From JAICKM01 sp038228295 (GTDB lineage: Bacteria; Chloroflexota; Chloroflexia; QHBQ01; JAICKM01), in assembly GCA_038228295.1 (NCBI GenBank), contig JBBRPH010000012.1:37345-101344 (forward strand): 64,000 nt of DNA, written 5' to 3'. The notes under the pieces are model-generated. The model searched no databases. It saw nothing but the letters and a program-made list of their open reading frames with translations, and had not been told where the DNA came from. The position numbers were made by a program, and so were the translations under genes. Within the stretch, counting starts at the first letter, position 1. The number at the start of each line of letters is the position of its first letter. This document shows, in pieces, positions 41,659-50,656 of this stretch.

Positions 41659-43203
41659 GTGCTTAGACCCGGATTTGATCTACACCGCCGCCACCTGTGG
41701 CCGATTGCCGCGCTGGCCCTGATCTGGATCTTCCAGAGCTTTGCTACTATTGAGCCGTTCGATTTCTGGTGGAATACCGCCAGCGGCCGCTGGATGGTCG
41801 AGCATGGGCGGTTTCTGGCCGACGATGTGCTGGTCTATAGTCCTGTGCGCCTGCCCTACAGCAATCCGCAGTGGGGCGCGCAATTGCTGTTCTACGGCCT
41901 ATTCACGGCGGCGCCGGGGCTGTTGCTGCTGGCGCGCGTCGCGATCATGACCGCGACCTATGGGTTGCTCTATGCGGTCTGCTATCGGCGCAGCGGGTCG
42001 TGGGGTTGGGCGGCGGTGGCGACCCTGGTCGCCTATATCAGCGGTTTCACCAACTACGGGATGCGCCCCCAACTGTTCGCCTTCCTGCCTTTCGTTGCCT
42101 ATTTATGGCTGTTGGATCGCAAAGACTCCCACCCGCACGCCCTCTGGTGGCTGACCCCGCTGATGATCCTGTGGGTCAATGTCCACGGCAGCTATTTCTT
42201 GGGCTGGGGGTTGCTGGGCTTGTATGGCCTGGGCACCTTGCTGACGCGCGGGGGCGACGCGGCAGGGCGCGACTGGCTGCGGCGGCAGTGGGCGCGGCGC
42301 GAGTTGCTGCCGATGGCGCTAGCGGCGCTAGCGGCGTTCGTTAATCCCTATGGCCCCGGCATCATCCGCTACTTTTTCATTGCGACCAACGACGCGACAG
42401 CGCGTAACCTGAACATCGAGTGGCAGCCGCCGACCCTCTACAACGGCACCGGCATCTTGTTTTTCGCCAACGTCGGGCTATTCTTCGCCTTGCTGCTCGC
42501 TTCACGCCGGGCGGTGGGTTGGATCGAAGGGCTGTTGCTAGGCGCGTTCGGCTTTCTCGCGCTGCTTTCGTTACGCAACTGTCTGTGGTGGAACTGGGTG
42601 ACGGCGCCTGGTGTGGCCTTGAGCGGCGCGCTACTGATCCAGCGGGTGCGGGCCTTGCTGCCGGTTGCCGTGCCGATTCGCGAGTTGGCTGCGGCTCCGC
42701 CTGACGCAGCGCCGACTATTGGCGTGCGCGCGCCGGCGGATATCCCGATCCTCAACTGGGGCATCGCAGCCTTCCTAATCGGCATTGGGCTAGCCGTGGC
42801 CCCGATCTGGCGAACCCCGCATCAGGCACTGGCTCCCACGACTCCCACCAGCGTGGCCCGCTGGCTTGCCGGTCGTCCGCCGCACGGCCCGTTGTTCAAT
42901 TATATGGAGTGGGGCGGCTATCTGGAATGGGTGCTCTTCCCGCGTCAGCAACTGTTTATTGACGGGCGCTTCGAGGCGCGCGAGCCGCAGGTGTGGGATG
43001 ACTACCTGGCGATTTCCAAAGGGGCGCCCGATTGGCAGGCGCGGCTCGACAAGTACGGCATCCAAACCCTCGTCCTCAACCGTAGCTTCGACAACGCGCT
43101 GATCCCGTTGGTCGGCGCCTCGTCGCGCTGGGCGGCGGTCTACCCGGCGCAGCCCGCTGACGACCCTACCGCCGTGGTGTTCTTTGCCCGCTCCAGCCCG
43201 TAG
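41659..43203 (+). CDS. Polytopic membrane protein, glycosyltransferase-like
   Basis: 514 residues with about ten membrane helices (WPIAALALIWIFQSF, LLLLARVAIMTATYGLLYAV, WWLTPLMILWVNVHGSYF, ILFFANVGLFFALLLA, GLLLGAFGFLALLSL, WGIAAFLIGIGLAVAPIW). A soluble C-terminal segment includes FNYMEWGGYLEW and QLFIDGRFEAREPQVWDDYL. The layout resembles GT39/GT87-like or O-antigen-polymerase-type proteins, but no catalytic motif is certain. The GTG start has a weak ribosome-binding site; the actual start may differ. Confidence 0.6.
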   Translation: MLRPGFDLHRRHLWPIAALALIWIFQSFATIEPFDFWWNTASGRWMVEHGRFLADDVLVYSPVRLPYSNPQWGAQLLFYGLFTAAPGLLLLARVAIMTATYGLLYAVCYRRSGSWGWAAVATLVAYISGFTNYGMRPQLFAFLPFVAYLWLLDRKDSHPHALWWLTPLMILWVNVHGSYFLGWGLLGLYGLGTLLTRGGDAAGRDWLRRQWARRELLPMALAALAAFVNPYGPGIIRYFFIATNDATARNLNIEWQPPTLYNGTGILFFANVGLFFALLLASRRAVGWIEGLLLGAFGFLALLSLRNCLWWNWVTAPGVALSGALLIQRVRALLPVAVPIRELAAAPPDAAPTIGVRAPADIPILNWGIAAFLIGIGLAVAPIWRTPHQALAPTTPTSVARWLAGRPPHGPLFNYMEWGGYLEWVLFPRQQLFIDGRFEAREPQVWDDYLAISKGAPDWQARLDKYGIQTLVLNRSFDNALIPLVGASSRWAAVYPAQPADDPTAVVFFARSSP

Positions 43204-43322
43204 CCGCCGGCATGGAGACGCCTAGGATTTAGGTAATTTGTCTGATTGAATTGAGATTGTCGAGCGCGATAAGCACCAACCCTCTCATTCGCCGGGTCTC
43301 CGTGGTGCCGTCTGTGGTCGGC

Positions 43323-43913
43323 TTAGCGGGCGATCTGTTGCAGCGCGCGCATCACCAGGTCTTCGACCGGCACTGAGCCGTCGCCGGGCAGCTTCGCCAG
43401 CACCGTGTTAATCTCGCCCGCGCTGTAGCCCAGCGCACCGAGCGCATCGGCCACTTCGGCCAGCGGGCCGGCGGGCGGCGGCGCACCGCCGGGGCCGACC
43501 CCCAGCGCCACCATGTCCAGTTTGCCCTTCAGTTCGAGCACCAGCCGTTGGGCCAGCTTGCGGCCCACGCCCGGCACGCGCGTCAGCAGCACCAGGTCGC
43601 CTTGCGTGATCGCCGCCTCCAGCGTATCTACGGGCATCGTGCCGATGATCGCCAGCGCGACTTTAGGGCCGACCCCGGTGACGTTGAGCAGCGTCTCGAA
43701 CAGGTCGAGTTGGCGGCGGGTGGTACAGCCGTAGAGGGTCATGGCATCTTCGCGCACGGCTAGATGCGTGTGCAGACGCACCGTGTCGCCTTCGTCGCCC
43801 ACTTCGCTGAGGGCCGAGCCGGGCACATAGACGCGATAGAGCACGCCCCCGCAATCCACGATCACGCTATCGGCCTCTTTGCCGGCCACGGTGCCGCGCA
43901 GTCCTGCGATCAT
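43323..43913 (-). CDS. ruvA: Holliday junction branch migration protein RuvA
   Basis: 196 residues, standard size. Domain I begins IAGLRGTVAGKEADSVIVDCGGVLY. Domain II has the helix-hairpin-helix motifs (LFETLLNVTGVGPKVALAII, LLTRVPGVGRKLAQRLVLEL). Domain III, which contacts RuvB, is the small C-terminal three-helix part. RuvA binds four-way junctions. ruvB and ruvC are not adjacent. Translation is coupled to the upstream methyltransferase by an ATGA overlap. Confidence 0.94.
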   Translation of the reverse strand: MIAGLRGTVAGKEADSVIVDCGGVLYRVYVPGSALSEVGDEGDTVRLHTHLAVREDAMTLYGCTTRRQLDLFETLLNVTGVGPKVALAIIGTMPVDTLEAAITQGDLVLLTRVPGVGRKLAQRLVLELKGKLDMVALGVGPGGAPPPAGPLAEVADALGALGYSAGEINTVLAKLPGDGSVPVEDLVMRALQQIAR

Positions 43914-44551
43914 GGTGTCTCCTTGCGGTCAGGGTTCGTCTGCTCAACATGGGCCAATGCCCACAACCAGGTTTCGCCGCGCTGTGTGATGTGCTCGACC
44001 CAGTCTATGGTGAAGCCGGCGGCTTGCAGCAGCGCCAGGTTTGTGTCGCCGTCGTAGTGGCTCCACCACATCGGCGCGCCCCAGCCTTCCCAGTTGGGGT
44101 CGCTGCCCTCCCAGTCCGACACCGCCCAGGTGGCGAGGAAACGGCCGCCGGGTTGCAGCCACTGGGCGAGGCGGGCCAGCAGGAGGGGCTGTTCGGTGCG
44201 TGGCACATGGATGATAGCGTAGAAAGAGACTGCCGCCGCAAAGCTGCCCGGCGGAAAGTCCAACAGGGTCATATCGGCTTGCCTAAAAGTCGCGCCCGGC
44301 ACCTGCTGCCGCGCCAGGGCGATCTGCTGCGCCGATAGGTCCACGCCGGTGACGGCAAACCGCTCGGCCAGCCGGCGCGTGACCGGCTCGCCCGCGCCGC
44401 AGCCCAGGTCCAGCACCGCCGCGCCCGGTGACAGTCCCGCCGTCAGCCGCTCCAGGGCGGCCGTCGTGGTCGGATCGTCCGCGTCTTTGCTCGCCAGATA
44501 GCACTCGGCGATCTGGTCATAGCCCTGTTCGACGATGCGTTTGGGGTCCAT
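43910..44551 (-). CDS. Class I SAM-dependent methyltransferase
   Basis: 213 residues with the SAM-binding motif VLDLGCGAGEPVTRRLAE, motif II VTGVDLS and the downstream FRQADMTLLDFPPGSF. ATG 44551 is chosen because GGAG lies eight bases before it; a few upstream codons lie in a repeat-rich stretch (AAAGTGC/CTTTCGA words). Its function is unknown; it may act on a small metabolite or RNA. ruvA begins within its stop. Confidence 0.8.
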   Translation of the reverse strand: MDPKRIVEQGYDQIAECYLASKDADDPTTTAALERLTAGLSPGAAVLDLGCGAGEPVTRRLAERFAVTGVDLSAQQIALARQQVPGATFRQADMTLLDFPPGSFAAAVSFYAIIHVPRTEQPLLLARLAQWLQPGGRFLATWAVSDWEGSDPNWEGWGAPMWWSHYDGDTNLALLQAAGFTIDWVEHITQRGETWLWALAHVEQTNPDRKETP

Positions 44552-44626
44552 CGGGCGGCTCCATGGGTCGAAAGTGCAAAGTGAAATCTCGATCACTTTC
44601 GACTTTCAGCTTTCGACTTTCCACTA

Positions 44627-46897
44627 TTACGATGCCGCGCTCAGGCCGTTGCCTTTGCGGAGCGGGCGACGAGTGCGCGGGCGCGGTGGGTCAGTGGGAC
44701 CGGGCACGCTGCCCGGCACATCTTCGCCGCTGCGGCGTACCGGCTGGGCGGCACCGGGTTCCTCGATGATTTCGGGGAAGTAGCCGGCGGCGCGCAACTC
44801 TTTCGCCAGCTTGTGCCACGGGTCGTCGCGCGTCCAGATGGTGGTCGGCGGCAGCTTGATCAGGGCGATGGTCGGCGTAAGGCGGCGAGCGACAAAGCCT
44901 TTGAGCCGCCGCGACGACAGCAGTTCGTCCAGCACTTCGGCGTTTTCCACTTCCAGCAGCGTCGCCTTTTCCAGTAGGGTGCGCTTGTAGCTGTGCGCCC
45001 AGTCGGTGATGCACTGCACCACGTTCTGCGGCACGGCTTTTTGGCTGTTGCCGGTCAAGAACTCTTGCAACTCGGTCGGGCCGACCCCCGAAGCGCGGGC
45101 GCGCAGGACACTTTCTTTGTTGAGCGTATAGACACTCACGCGGTCATGGCGCGTCAGATCGGCGGCCAGCAACAGCGTCCAGAGCGCCCGCGCTTCGGGG
45201 GCCAGCACCAGCACCTCAAAGTTCGGCTGCACCAGAAACGGCTTACCGGCGGTTTCTGTGGCGGGCGGGGCGGCGGGATGGCCCACCAAGCGCGCCCCCG
45301 CCGGCGTGATGCGGAAAGCAACCGGCTGCCCGGCACGGTCGCGACCCACGTCTACCGCGCCCAGCCAGAGCAGTACGCCGGTGATCATACCGGCCAGCAG
45401 CGCGCCCTCGTTGCTCATCCAGCGGGCGTTAAAGTCGCGCAACCCCTTGACCCCCTGCTGGCGCACTAAGTCGTCGCGGTTGACCAGCAGGTAGGGGTCC
45501 ACCGCATAGACGTGCTGCAAAAAACTCGCCATACTCAGCCATGTATCCAGCGGGCATTCGATCAGTTGGGCGATCAGGTGCTTGCGCGCGGTCGTGGGGT
45601 CGGCGGCGCGCCACAGGAAAAACGGCGCGGCGGGGCTTTCTTGCAAATGGCGATCTTCCAGCCAGAGTGCGTAGAGGCGGCGGCTCTGCGCGTTGAACGG
45701 TAAATGCACCCAATCGAGCAGGCGCGGTCCGGCGATCTTGCGCCGTGTCTCTTCTTCTTCGCCGAGTAGGCCCAGTGTCTGGGCGAAATGCAGCACCAGG
45801 CTGAGATAGGCCTCGCCGCCTGCGCCGTCGGGGGGATTGAGAAAGCTGTCACTGAGGCGTTTGAGCGCCCGCTTGGGCAGTTCGTTGTTGTGGCGGTTGA
45901 TCACCACCTCGGCCTGGGTGAAGTAGGCTAGCGTACCCAGCAGGTTCCAGGGCAACTCATGCGGCAGGTGGGCCTCGACGGCCGGCGGATCGGCGGCGGC
46001 GGTCACCTGGGGAGCGGTGGCCTTCTCGTTGCCCGGTACGCCGCGTAAGGGGCTGGGCACAAACAGCACGCGACGATTGTGCCATAGCGTCTCGAAAGCC
46101 AACGCACGCACTTCCAGGGCCGCAAACAGGCGGTGCAGGTCGCTGTGTGTCCAGTCGAACGCTTGCATCACTTCGCCGGCGCCGGCTTGTCCACCGTGCG
46201 TGCAGAGGTACTCGAACAGGCGACGGCTGTCGGGGTTGACCTCGCACAGCATCCGTTCGCGCGTCTCAGCCCCCTCCAACATCGCATCCAGCATCTCGAT
46301 TAGCGCCGGCTTCGCCATATAGCGTAGATCAGGGACGTGCCAGCGGGCCGCGATCCGCTCCAGAATCGGCGCATCGAGCCGGTCTAGCAGCACAGCTAAC
46401 GGCTCGGCGAACGGCTCGCCGCCGATCATCTCGCCGCAAATCGCCGTTAACACGCGGCTAACCTCGCCGGAGATAGAGGCCACCCGGCGTTTGGTGGCCG
46501 GGGTCTGGTTTCGCATTCCCCAAGCGTAGAGGTTATCGCCTGCCGACACCACCCGCGCCCCCCGCACCAGGGCTTCTTCCACATCGAGCAGGCCCAGCGC
46601 GGCCAAGCGCGCCAACAGCGTTTCAACCGCCTCGGCCGGTTGGCCGAGCGCGGCGGGCAGGTCGTCTACCAGTGCCAGCGCGTTGCGTTGATCGAGCAGC
46701 CAGTGCAGGAAGGCGTGCGCCTCTGCATCCAGCGTCTCCCAGATGGCCCGTGCGTTGGGCTTTTCGGTCATCTCACGATAAATCGCAATCGCCGCATCAT
46801 TATGGTTGAGATCGCTGGTTGGGATGTGCCAAGCAGTCGCAATCGCAGTGAGTTCATCGTAAGATCGACCCATCAAGCGACCGAGTAAATTCTTCAC
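44627..46897 (-). CDS. Helicase-associated (Helicase_C_3-type) domain protein
   Basis: 756 residues. The long C-terminal region (residues about 540-680: FLVQPNFEVLVLAPEARALWTLL, VYTLNKESVLRARASGVGPTEL) matches the XPB-helicase-associated domain that occurs alone in many actinobacterial and chloroflexotal proteins. The N-terminal half carries winged-helix-like repeats (LDAEAHAFLHWLL, GGQAGAGEVMQAFDWTHSDL). No Walker motifs are visible, so it is not an active helicase. The GTG at 46897 follows AGGAG. It may serve in DNA repair or transcription (inference). Confidence 0.7.
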   Translation of the reverse strand: MKNLLGRLMGRSYDELTAIATAWHIPTSDLNHNDAAIAIYREMTEKPNARAIWETLDAEAHAFLHWLLDQRNALALVDDLPAALGQPAEAVETLLARLAALGLLDVEEALVRGARVVSAGDNLYAWGMRNQTPATKRRVASISGEVSRVLTAICGEMIGGEPFAEPLAVLLDRLDAPILERIAARWHVPDLRYMAKPALIEMLDAMLEGAETRERMLCEVNPDSRRLFEYLCTHGGQAGAGEVMQAFDWTHSDLHRLFAALEVRALAFETLWHNRRVLFVPSPLRGVPGNEKATAPQVTAAADPPAVEAHLPHELPWNLLGTLAYFTQAEVVINRHNNELPKRALKRLSDSFLNPPDGAGGEAYLSLVLHFAQTLGLLGEEEETRRKIAGPRLLDWVHLPFNAQSRRLYALWLEDRHLQESPAAPFFLWRAADPTTARKHLIAQLIECPLDTWLSMASFLQHVYAVDPYLLVNRDDLVRQQGVKGLRDFNARWMSNEGALLAGMITGVLLWLGAVDVGRDRAGQPVAFRITPAGARLVGHPAAPPATETAGKPFLVQPNFEVLVLAPEARALWTLLLAADLTRHDRVSVYTLNKESVLRARASGVGPTELQEFLTGNSQKAVPQNVVQCITDWAHSYKRTLLEKATLLEVENAEVLDELLSSRRLKGFVARRLTPTIALIKLPPTTIWTRDDPWHKLAKELRAAGYFPEIIEEPGAAQPVRRSGEDVPGSVPGPTDPPRPRTRRPLRKGNGLSAAS

Positions 46898-47096
46898 GCC
46901 GGCTCCTGTCTAACCCGCAAAGGAGGCTGAGAGTACGCAACTGTGTGTGCGGGCGGACACACAATAGCTGATCATACTATATGGCTTACGCTTTGTCAAA
47001 AACGGGCGGCGCGTATCGTGATCGGTGATTACTCCAGCTAACTGATCTGGTATAATGATGCAAAGCGGGTTAGCGCCTGAGCAAGGAGGAACGGCT

Positions 47097-47411
47097 ATGA
47101 CTTTTACGGAGACGCGCTACGCGCATATTGTGTTGGATGAGGCCGGGGTGCCGCGTATCGCCGGCACCCGCACGAAAGTGGTGCAAATCATCACCGACTA
47201 CCGGGCTCACGGCTGGGACGCCGATGAGATCCACGAGCATTACCCGCAATATTCGCTCGGCCAGATCCACTCGGCCTTCGCCTACTACTGGGATCACCGG
47301 GCGGAAATTGATGCCGACATGGCGCGGCGGGAGGCGTTGGTCGAGCGGTTACAACGGGAGGCTCCACCGGTTCCGTTTGTGGAGCGACTGCGCGCACAAA
47401 GGCGGCTTTAG
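47097..47411 (+). CDS. DUF433 antitoxin
   Basis: 104 residues with DUF433 features: IVLDEAGVPRIAGTRTKV, followed by IITDYRAHGWDADEIHEHYP and SLGQIHSAFAYYWDH. A TATAAT at 47051-47056 is the likely promoter, and AAGGAGGA precedes the ATG. Its stop TAG overlaps the start GTG of the toxin by one base. This is a second, divergent copy of the module at 14.8 kb. With the toxin truncated, the antitoxin may be maintained only as a regulator. Confidence 0.85.
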   Translation: MTFTETRYAHIVLDEAGVPRIAGTRTKVVQIITDYRAHGWDADEIHEHYPQYSLGQIHSAFAYYWDHRAEIDADMARREALVERLQREAPPVPFVERLRAQRRL

Positions 47412-47755
47412 TGCCCATTGCGCTTTATATGGATCACCACGTCTCCGGGGCCATCACGAAGGCGCTACGCAGCCGTCATGTGGATGTCCTAACGGCGTAT
47501 GAAGACGACACCACTAGGTTGGCTGACTCTCTATTGCTGGATCGTGCCGGGAGGTTAGGGCGCGTTTTGTTCTCCCAAGATGCTGATTTCTTGGCTGAGA
47601 CAACCCATCGTTAACGGATGGGAAGGTCGTTCAGTGGGGTGGTTTACGCACGGCAGCAGGTTCCTATAGGAACGTGTATTAGCGATTTGGAGATTATCGC
47701 TTTGACTGGAGAGCCGCATGATTTACATAACCGGCTTGTCTACCTGCCGCTATGA
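47411..47755 (+). pseudogene. DUF5615-like PIN toxin interrupted by a nonsense codon
   Basis: From the GTG at 47411 the protein reads DHHVSGAITKALRSRHVDVL to DADFLAETTHR, then meets TAA at 47612-47614. The same frame continues without another stop to TGA at 47753-47755, giving SGVVYARQQVPIG and RLVYLPL, the usual C-terminus of this family. The 114-codon length is right, so this is a single nonsense mutation, not a frameshift. The N-terminal 67 residues keep the first acidic residues, but the fold is incomplete. Its end overlaps the start of the next gene (mrp) as ATGA. Confidence 0.82.
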
Positions 47756-48570
47756 CGAGCCCCCGGCGACGGATCGCGGGCGTGCGGCACCTGATTGCGG
47801 TGGCGAGCGGCAAGGGCGGTGTGGGCAAGACGACGGTCACGGTCAATCTGGCGCTGGCATTGGCAGCCGACGGGGCGCGCGTGGGCCTGTTTGACGGCGA
47901 CCTGTACGGGCCGAATGTGCCGCTCATGCTGGGCGTGCGGCGCAAGACCCCGCCGCGCGGAATGCTGCCGGTGGCGCACAGCGACGATACGCCGCCTTAT
48001 ATCCCGCCGCTGGAACGCTATGGGCTGAAGATGATGTCGATCGGTCTGTTGGTGCCCGAAAGCGCCGCCCTCGCGCCCGATCCGCGCTTTGCCGGCCTGA
48101 TCATCAGCCGCACGCTGCTGGACGTGCTGTGGGGCGAGCTTGATTACTTGCTGATCGATCTGCCGCCGGGCACCGGTGAGCCGCAGCAGAGTCTGGTGCA
48201 GCGCGTGCAACTCGACGGCGTGGTGATCGTCACCACGCCGCAAGACCTCTCGCTGCTCGACTCCAGCCGGGCATTGGACCTCTACCGTCAGGCCGACGTG
48301 CCCATCCTGGGCGTGGTCGAAAACATGAGCTTTTTGCACTGCCCCCATTGCGGCGAGGCGATCCAAGTGTTTCACCGTAGCGGGCGCACCTGGGCTGTCG
48401 AAGATGCCGCCTTGCCGCTGCTCGGCCAAATCCCGCTAGACGTGGCGATCAGCCGGGGTATAGACAGCGGCCACCCTCTGGTTAGCGCTGCTCCCGCCGG
48501 CCCGGAGGCGACCGTCTTCCGCGCTATCGCCCGGCAGGTAGCGGCCCGGTTGGCGGGGCCGGGCGCGTAA
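47752..48570 (+). CDS. mrp: Mrp/NBP35 family iron-sulfur cluster carrier ATPase
   Basis: 272 residues. The deviant Walker A SGKGGVGKTT, DGDLYGPNVP switch and LLIDLPPGTGEPQ are diagnostic. A CPHCG pair near residue 202 is the Fe-S binding motif. ApbC/Mrp proteins carry 4Fe-4S clusters to target enzymes. An extra N-terminal MIP18-like domain is absent. Start and toxin stop overlap. A GC-rich hairpin lies just after the stop. Confidence 0.88.
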   Translation: MTSPRRRIAGVRHLIAVASGKGGVGKTTVTVNLALALAADGARVGLFDGDLYGPNVPLMLGVRRKTPPRGMLPVAHSDDTPPYIPPLERYGLKMMSIGLLVPESAALAPDPRFAGLIISRTLLDVLWGELDYLLIDLPPGTGEPQQSLVQRVQLDGVVIVTTPQDLSLLDSSRALDLYRQADVPILGVVENMSFLHCPHCGEAIQVFHRSGRTWAVEDAALPLLGQIPLDVAISRGIDSGHPLVSAAPAGPEATVFRAIARQVAARLAGPGA

Positions 48571-48883
48571 TTTCGCCGCCGGCGGAACGCTGCCTACGAA
48601 GGCAGGCGGCGACGGCTAGCCACCGCGTCGTTGCACGATCTTGTAGGATAGTGGCTCTACTACTCCCATAGCCGCAGAGCCGAGTGGCCCCGATCCACTT
48701 CGTATATTCGTGCTCGTTGCGCGGCTGCCGCGCACGTACCCTTCGCACGCCACATTCAGCCCAAAGACCGACCCGATTGCCCGCCGCAGACCGATGCCGG
48801 GGTGGGGCAAATGACGTACCATTAGGGGACTGGTACCGCCGGGCAGCGTTATGCCCCCTCGTCTATACAAAGGATGCCACTCC
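48571..48883. other. Intergenic region with several hairpins
   Basis: 313 bases between mrp and the ABC exporter. It holds a nested hairpin at 48574-48612 and a perfect GCGCGGC-T-GCCGCGC inverted repeat at 48719-48733. No open frame has coding character. AAAGGATG at the right end is the ribosome-binding site of the exporter. Confidence 0.6.
48574..48612 (+). terminator. Terminator-like hairpin after mrp
   Basis: CTGCCT (48590-48595) and AGGCAG (48600-48605) pair around ACGA, and flanking CGCCGC/GCGGCG can extend the stem. It begins four bases after the stop. No T tract follows, so termination strength is uncertain. Confidence 0.45.
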
Positions 48884-50656
48884 ATGGCCGCGACTCCCCG
48901 GCTCTCGTTTCGTGAACAGCGCGCCCTGTTGGGCCGCTATCTGCGCCCGCAGCGGGGCAAGTTCGGCCTGCTGGGGGTGCTGCTGATTGGCAACTTGGCG
49001 CTGCAACTGGCGAACCCGCTCATCTTGCGCGCCTTTATTGACGCGGCGTTGGCCGGGCGAGCGCTGGAGACGCTGATCGGCGGGGCGCTGCTGTTTATCG
49101 GGGTGGCGCTGGCGACGCAGGCAGTGGCTGTGGCCGAGACCTATGTGGCCGAAGACGTGGGCTGGGGCGCAACCAACCGAATGCGTGCCGACCTAACCGC
49201 GCACCTGCTGGGCCTCGATCTCAGCTTTCACAATGGGCGCACGCCCGGCGAATTGATCGAGCGCGTGGACGGCGACGTGACCGCGCTGGCAAACTTCTTT
49301 TCGCGCTTCGTGCTGCTGGTGGCCGGCAACGCCGTGCTGCTGGTCGGCGTGCTGGTCTTGCTATGGCGTGAGGAGTGGCACGTTGGGCTGGCGATGACCG
49401 TGTTCGCCGTGATCACCAGCGCCGTGCTGGTCCGCAGCCGCAACTTCGGCGTGGTGGCCGCCACCGCCGAGCGCCAGACCACCGCCGACTTGTTCGGCTT
49501 CCTCGAAGAGCGCATGGCCGGGCTGGACGACCTGCGGGCCAACGGCGCGGCGGCCTACGTGCTGCGCCGCTACTACGAACGGATGCGCGCTGTCTACAGC
49601 GCCGGTATGCGCGCCCGGGTGCGCCAAGCGCTGCTGATCGTGATCAGCGTGGGCCTATTCACCGCCGGCTATCTGACCGCGCTGGGCCTGGGCATCTGGC
49701 TGTTCCAGGCCGGGGCGGTCAGCCTGGGCACGGTCTACCTCTTCTTCGCCTACGCCGATATGCTGCGCCGCCCGCTGGACCAGATCACCGAACAATTGCA
49801 AGAGCTGCAAAAGGCCGGCGCGGGCATGGTGCGCGTGCAGGAACTCTACGCCATCCACCCGGCGATCACCGACCCGGCCGGCAACGCGGCGGGGCCGCCG
49901 GCGCACGGCCCGGCGGCGGTGGCCTTCGCGGATGTGTCGTTCGGCTACGGCGACGCGACGATGGTGCTGCATGACGTGTCGCTGCGGCTCGAACCGGGTA
50001 CCGTGCTGGGCGTGGTGGGGCGCACCGGCAGCGGCAAGACGACCCTCAGCCGCCTCTTGCTGCGGCTCTACGATCCGGCGGCGGGCACGATTTACCTCGA
50101 CGGCACCGACATCCGCCGCCTGCCGTTGGCGCAACTGCGTGCCCGCATCGGCGTGGTCACGCAAGACGTGCAATTGTTCCAGGCCAGCGTGCGCGACAAT
50201 CTGGCCCTGTTCGATCCCGACTTGGACGACACGCGCATTGTCACCATCCTGCACGATCTCGGCCTGGGCGACTGGTTGGCCGCGCTGCCCGCCGGGCTGG
50301 ACAGCGAGTTGCCGGCGGGCGGCGGCGGCCTCTCAGCGGGGCAGGCGCAACTGCTGGCCTTCGCCCGCGTCTTCTTGCGCGACCCCGGCCTGGTCATCCT
50401 GGATGAAGCCTCGTCGCGGCTCGATCCGGCGACGGAGCGGCTGATCGAACGCGCCGTAGACCGCCTGTTACAGGGCCGCACGGCGATCATCATCGCCCAC
50501 CGCCTGGGCACGGTGGAGCGCGCCGACCGCATCCTGGTCATGGACGGCGGGCGCGTGGTCGAAGACGCGCCGCGCGCCGCCCTGGCCCTCGACCCCGACT
50601 CGCGCTTCCATGCGCTGCTGCGTGCCGGCCTCGACTTGACGGAGGTGCCGGCATGA
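48884..50656 (+). CDS. ABC exporter, fused membrane and ATPase domains (subunit 1)
   Basis: 590 residues. Six membrane helices lie in residues about 20-300, and the ATPase has Walker A GRTGSGKTT, signature LSAGQAQL and Walker B LVILDEAS with the catalytic Glu. The D loop RLD and H loop IAHRL follow. It is the catalytically complete half of a heterodimeric exporter with the next gene; the ATGA overlap couples translation. ATG 48884 is preferred, with AAAGGATG upstream. The cargo is unknown. Confidence 0.9.
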   Translation: MAATPRLSFREQRALLGRYLRPQRGKFGLLGVLLIGNLALQLANPLILRAFIDAALAGRALETLIGGALLFIGVALATQAVAVAETYVAEDVGWGATNRMRADLTAHLLGLDLSFHNGRTPGELIERVDGDVTALANFFSRFVLLVAGNAVLLVGVLVLLWREEWHVGLAMTVFAVITSAVLVRSRNFGVVAATAERQTTADLFGFLEERMAGLDDLRANGAAAYVLRRYYERMRAVYSAGMRARVRQALLIVISVGLFTAGYLTALGLGIWLFQAGAVSLGTVYLFFAYADMLRRPLDQITEQLQELQKAGAGMVRVQELYAIHPAITDPAGNAAGPPAHGPAAVAFADVSFGYGDATMVLHDVSLRLEPGTVLGVVGRTGSGKTTLSRLLLRLYDPAAGTIYLDGTDIRRLPLAQLRARIGVVTQDVQLFQASVRDNLALFDPDLDDTRIVTILHDLGLGDWLAALPAGLDSELPAGGGGLSAGQAQLLAFARVFLRDPGLVILDEASSRLDPATERLIERAVDRLLQGRTAIIIAHRLGTVERADRILVMDGGRVVEDAPRAALALDPDSRFHALLRAGLDLTEVPA

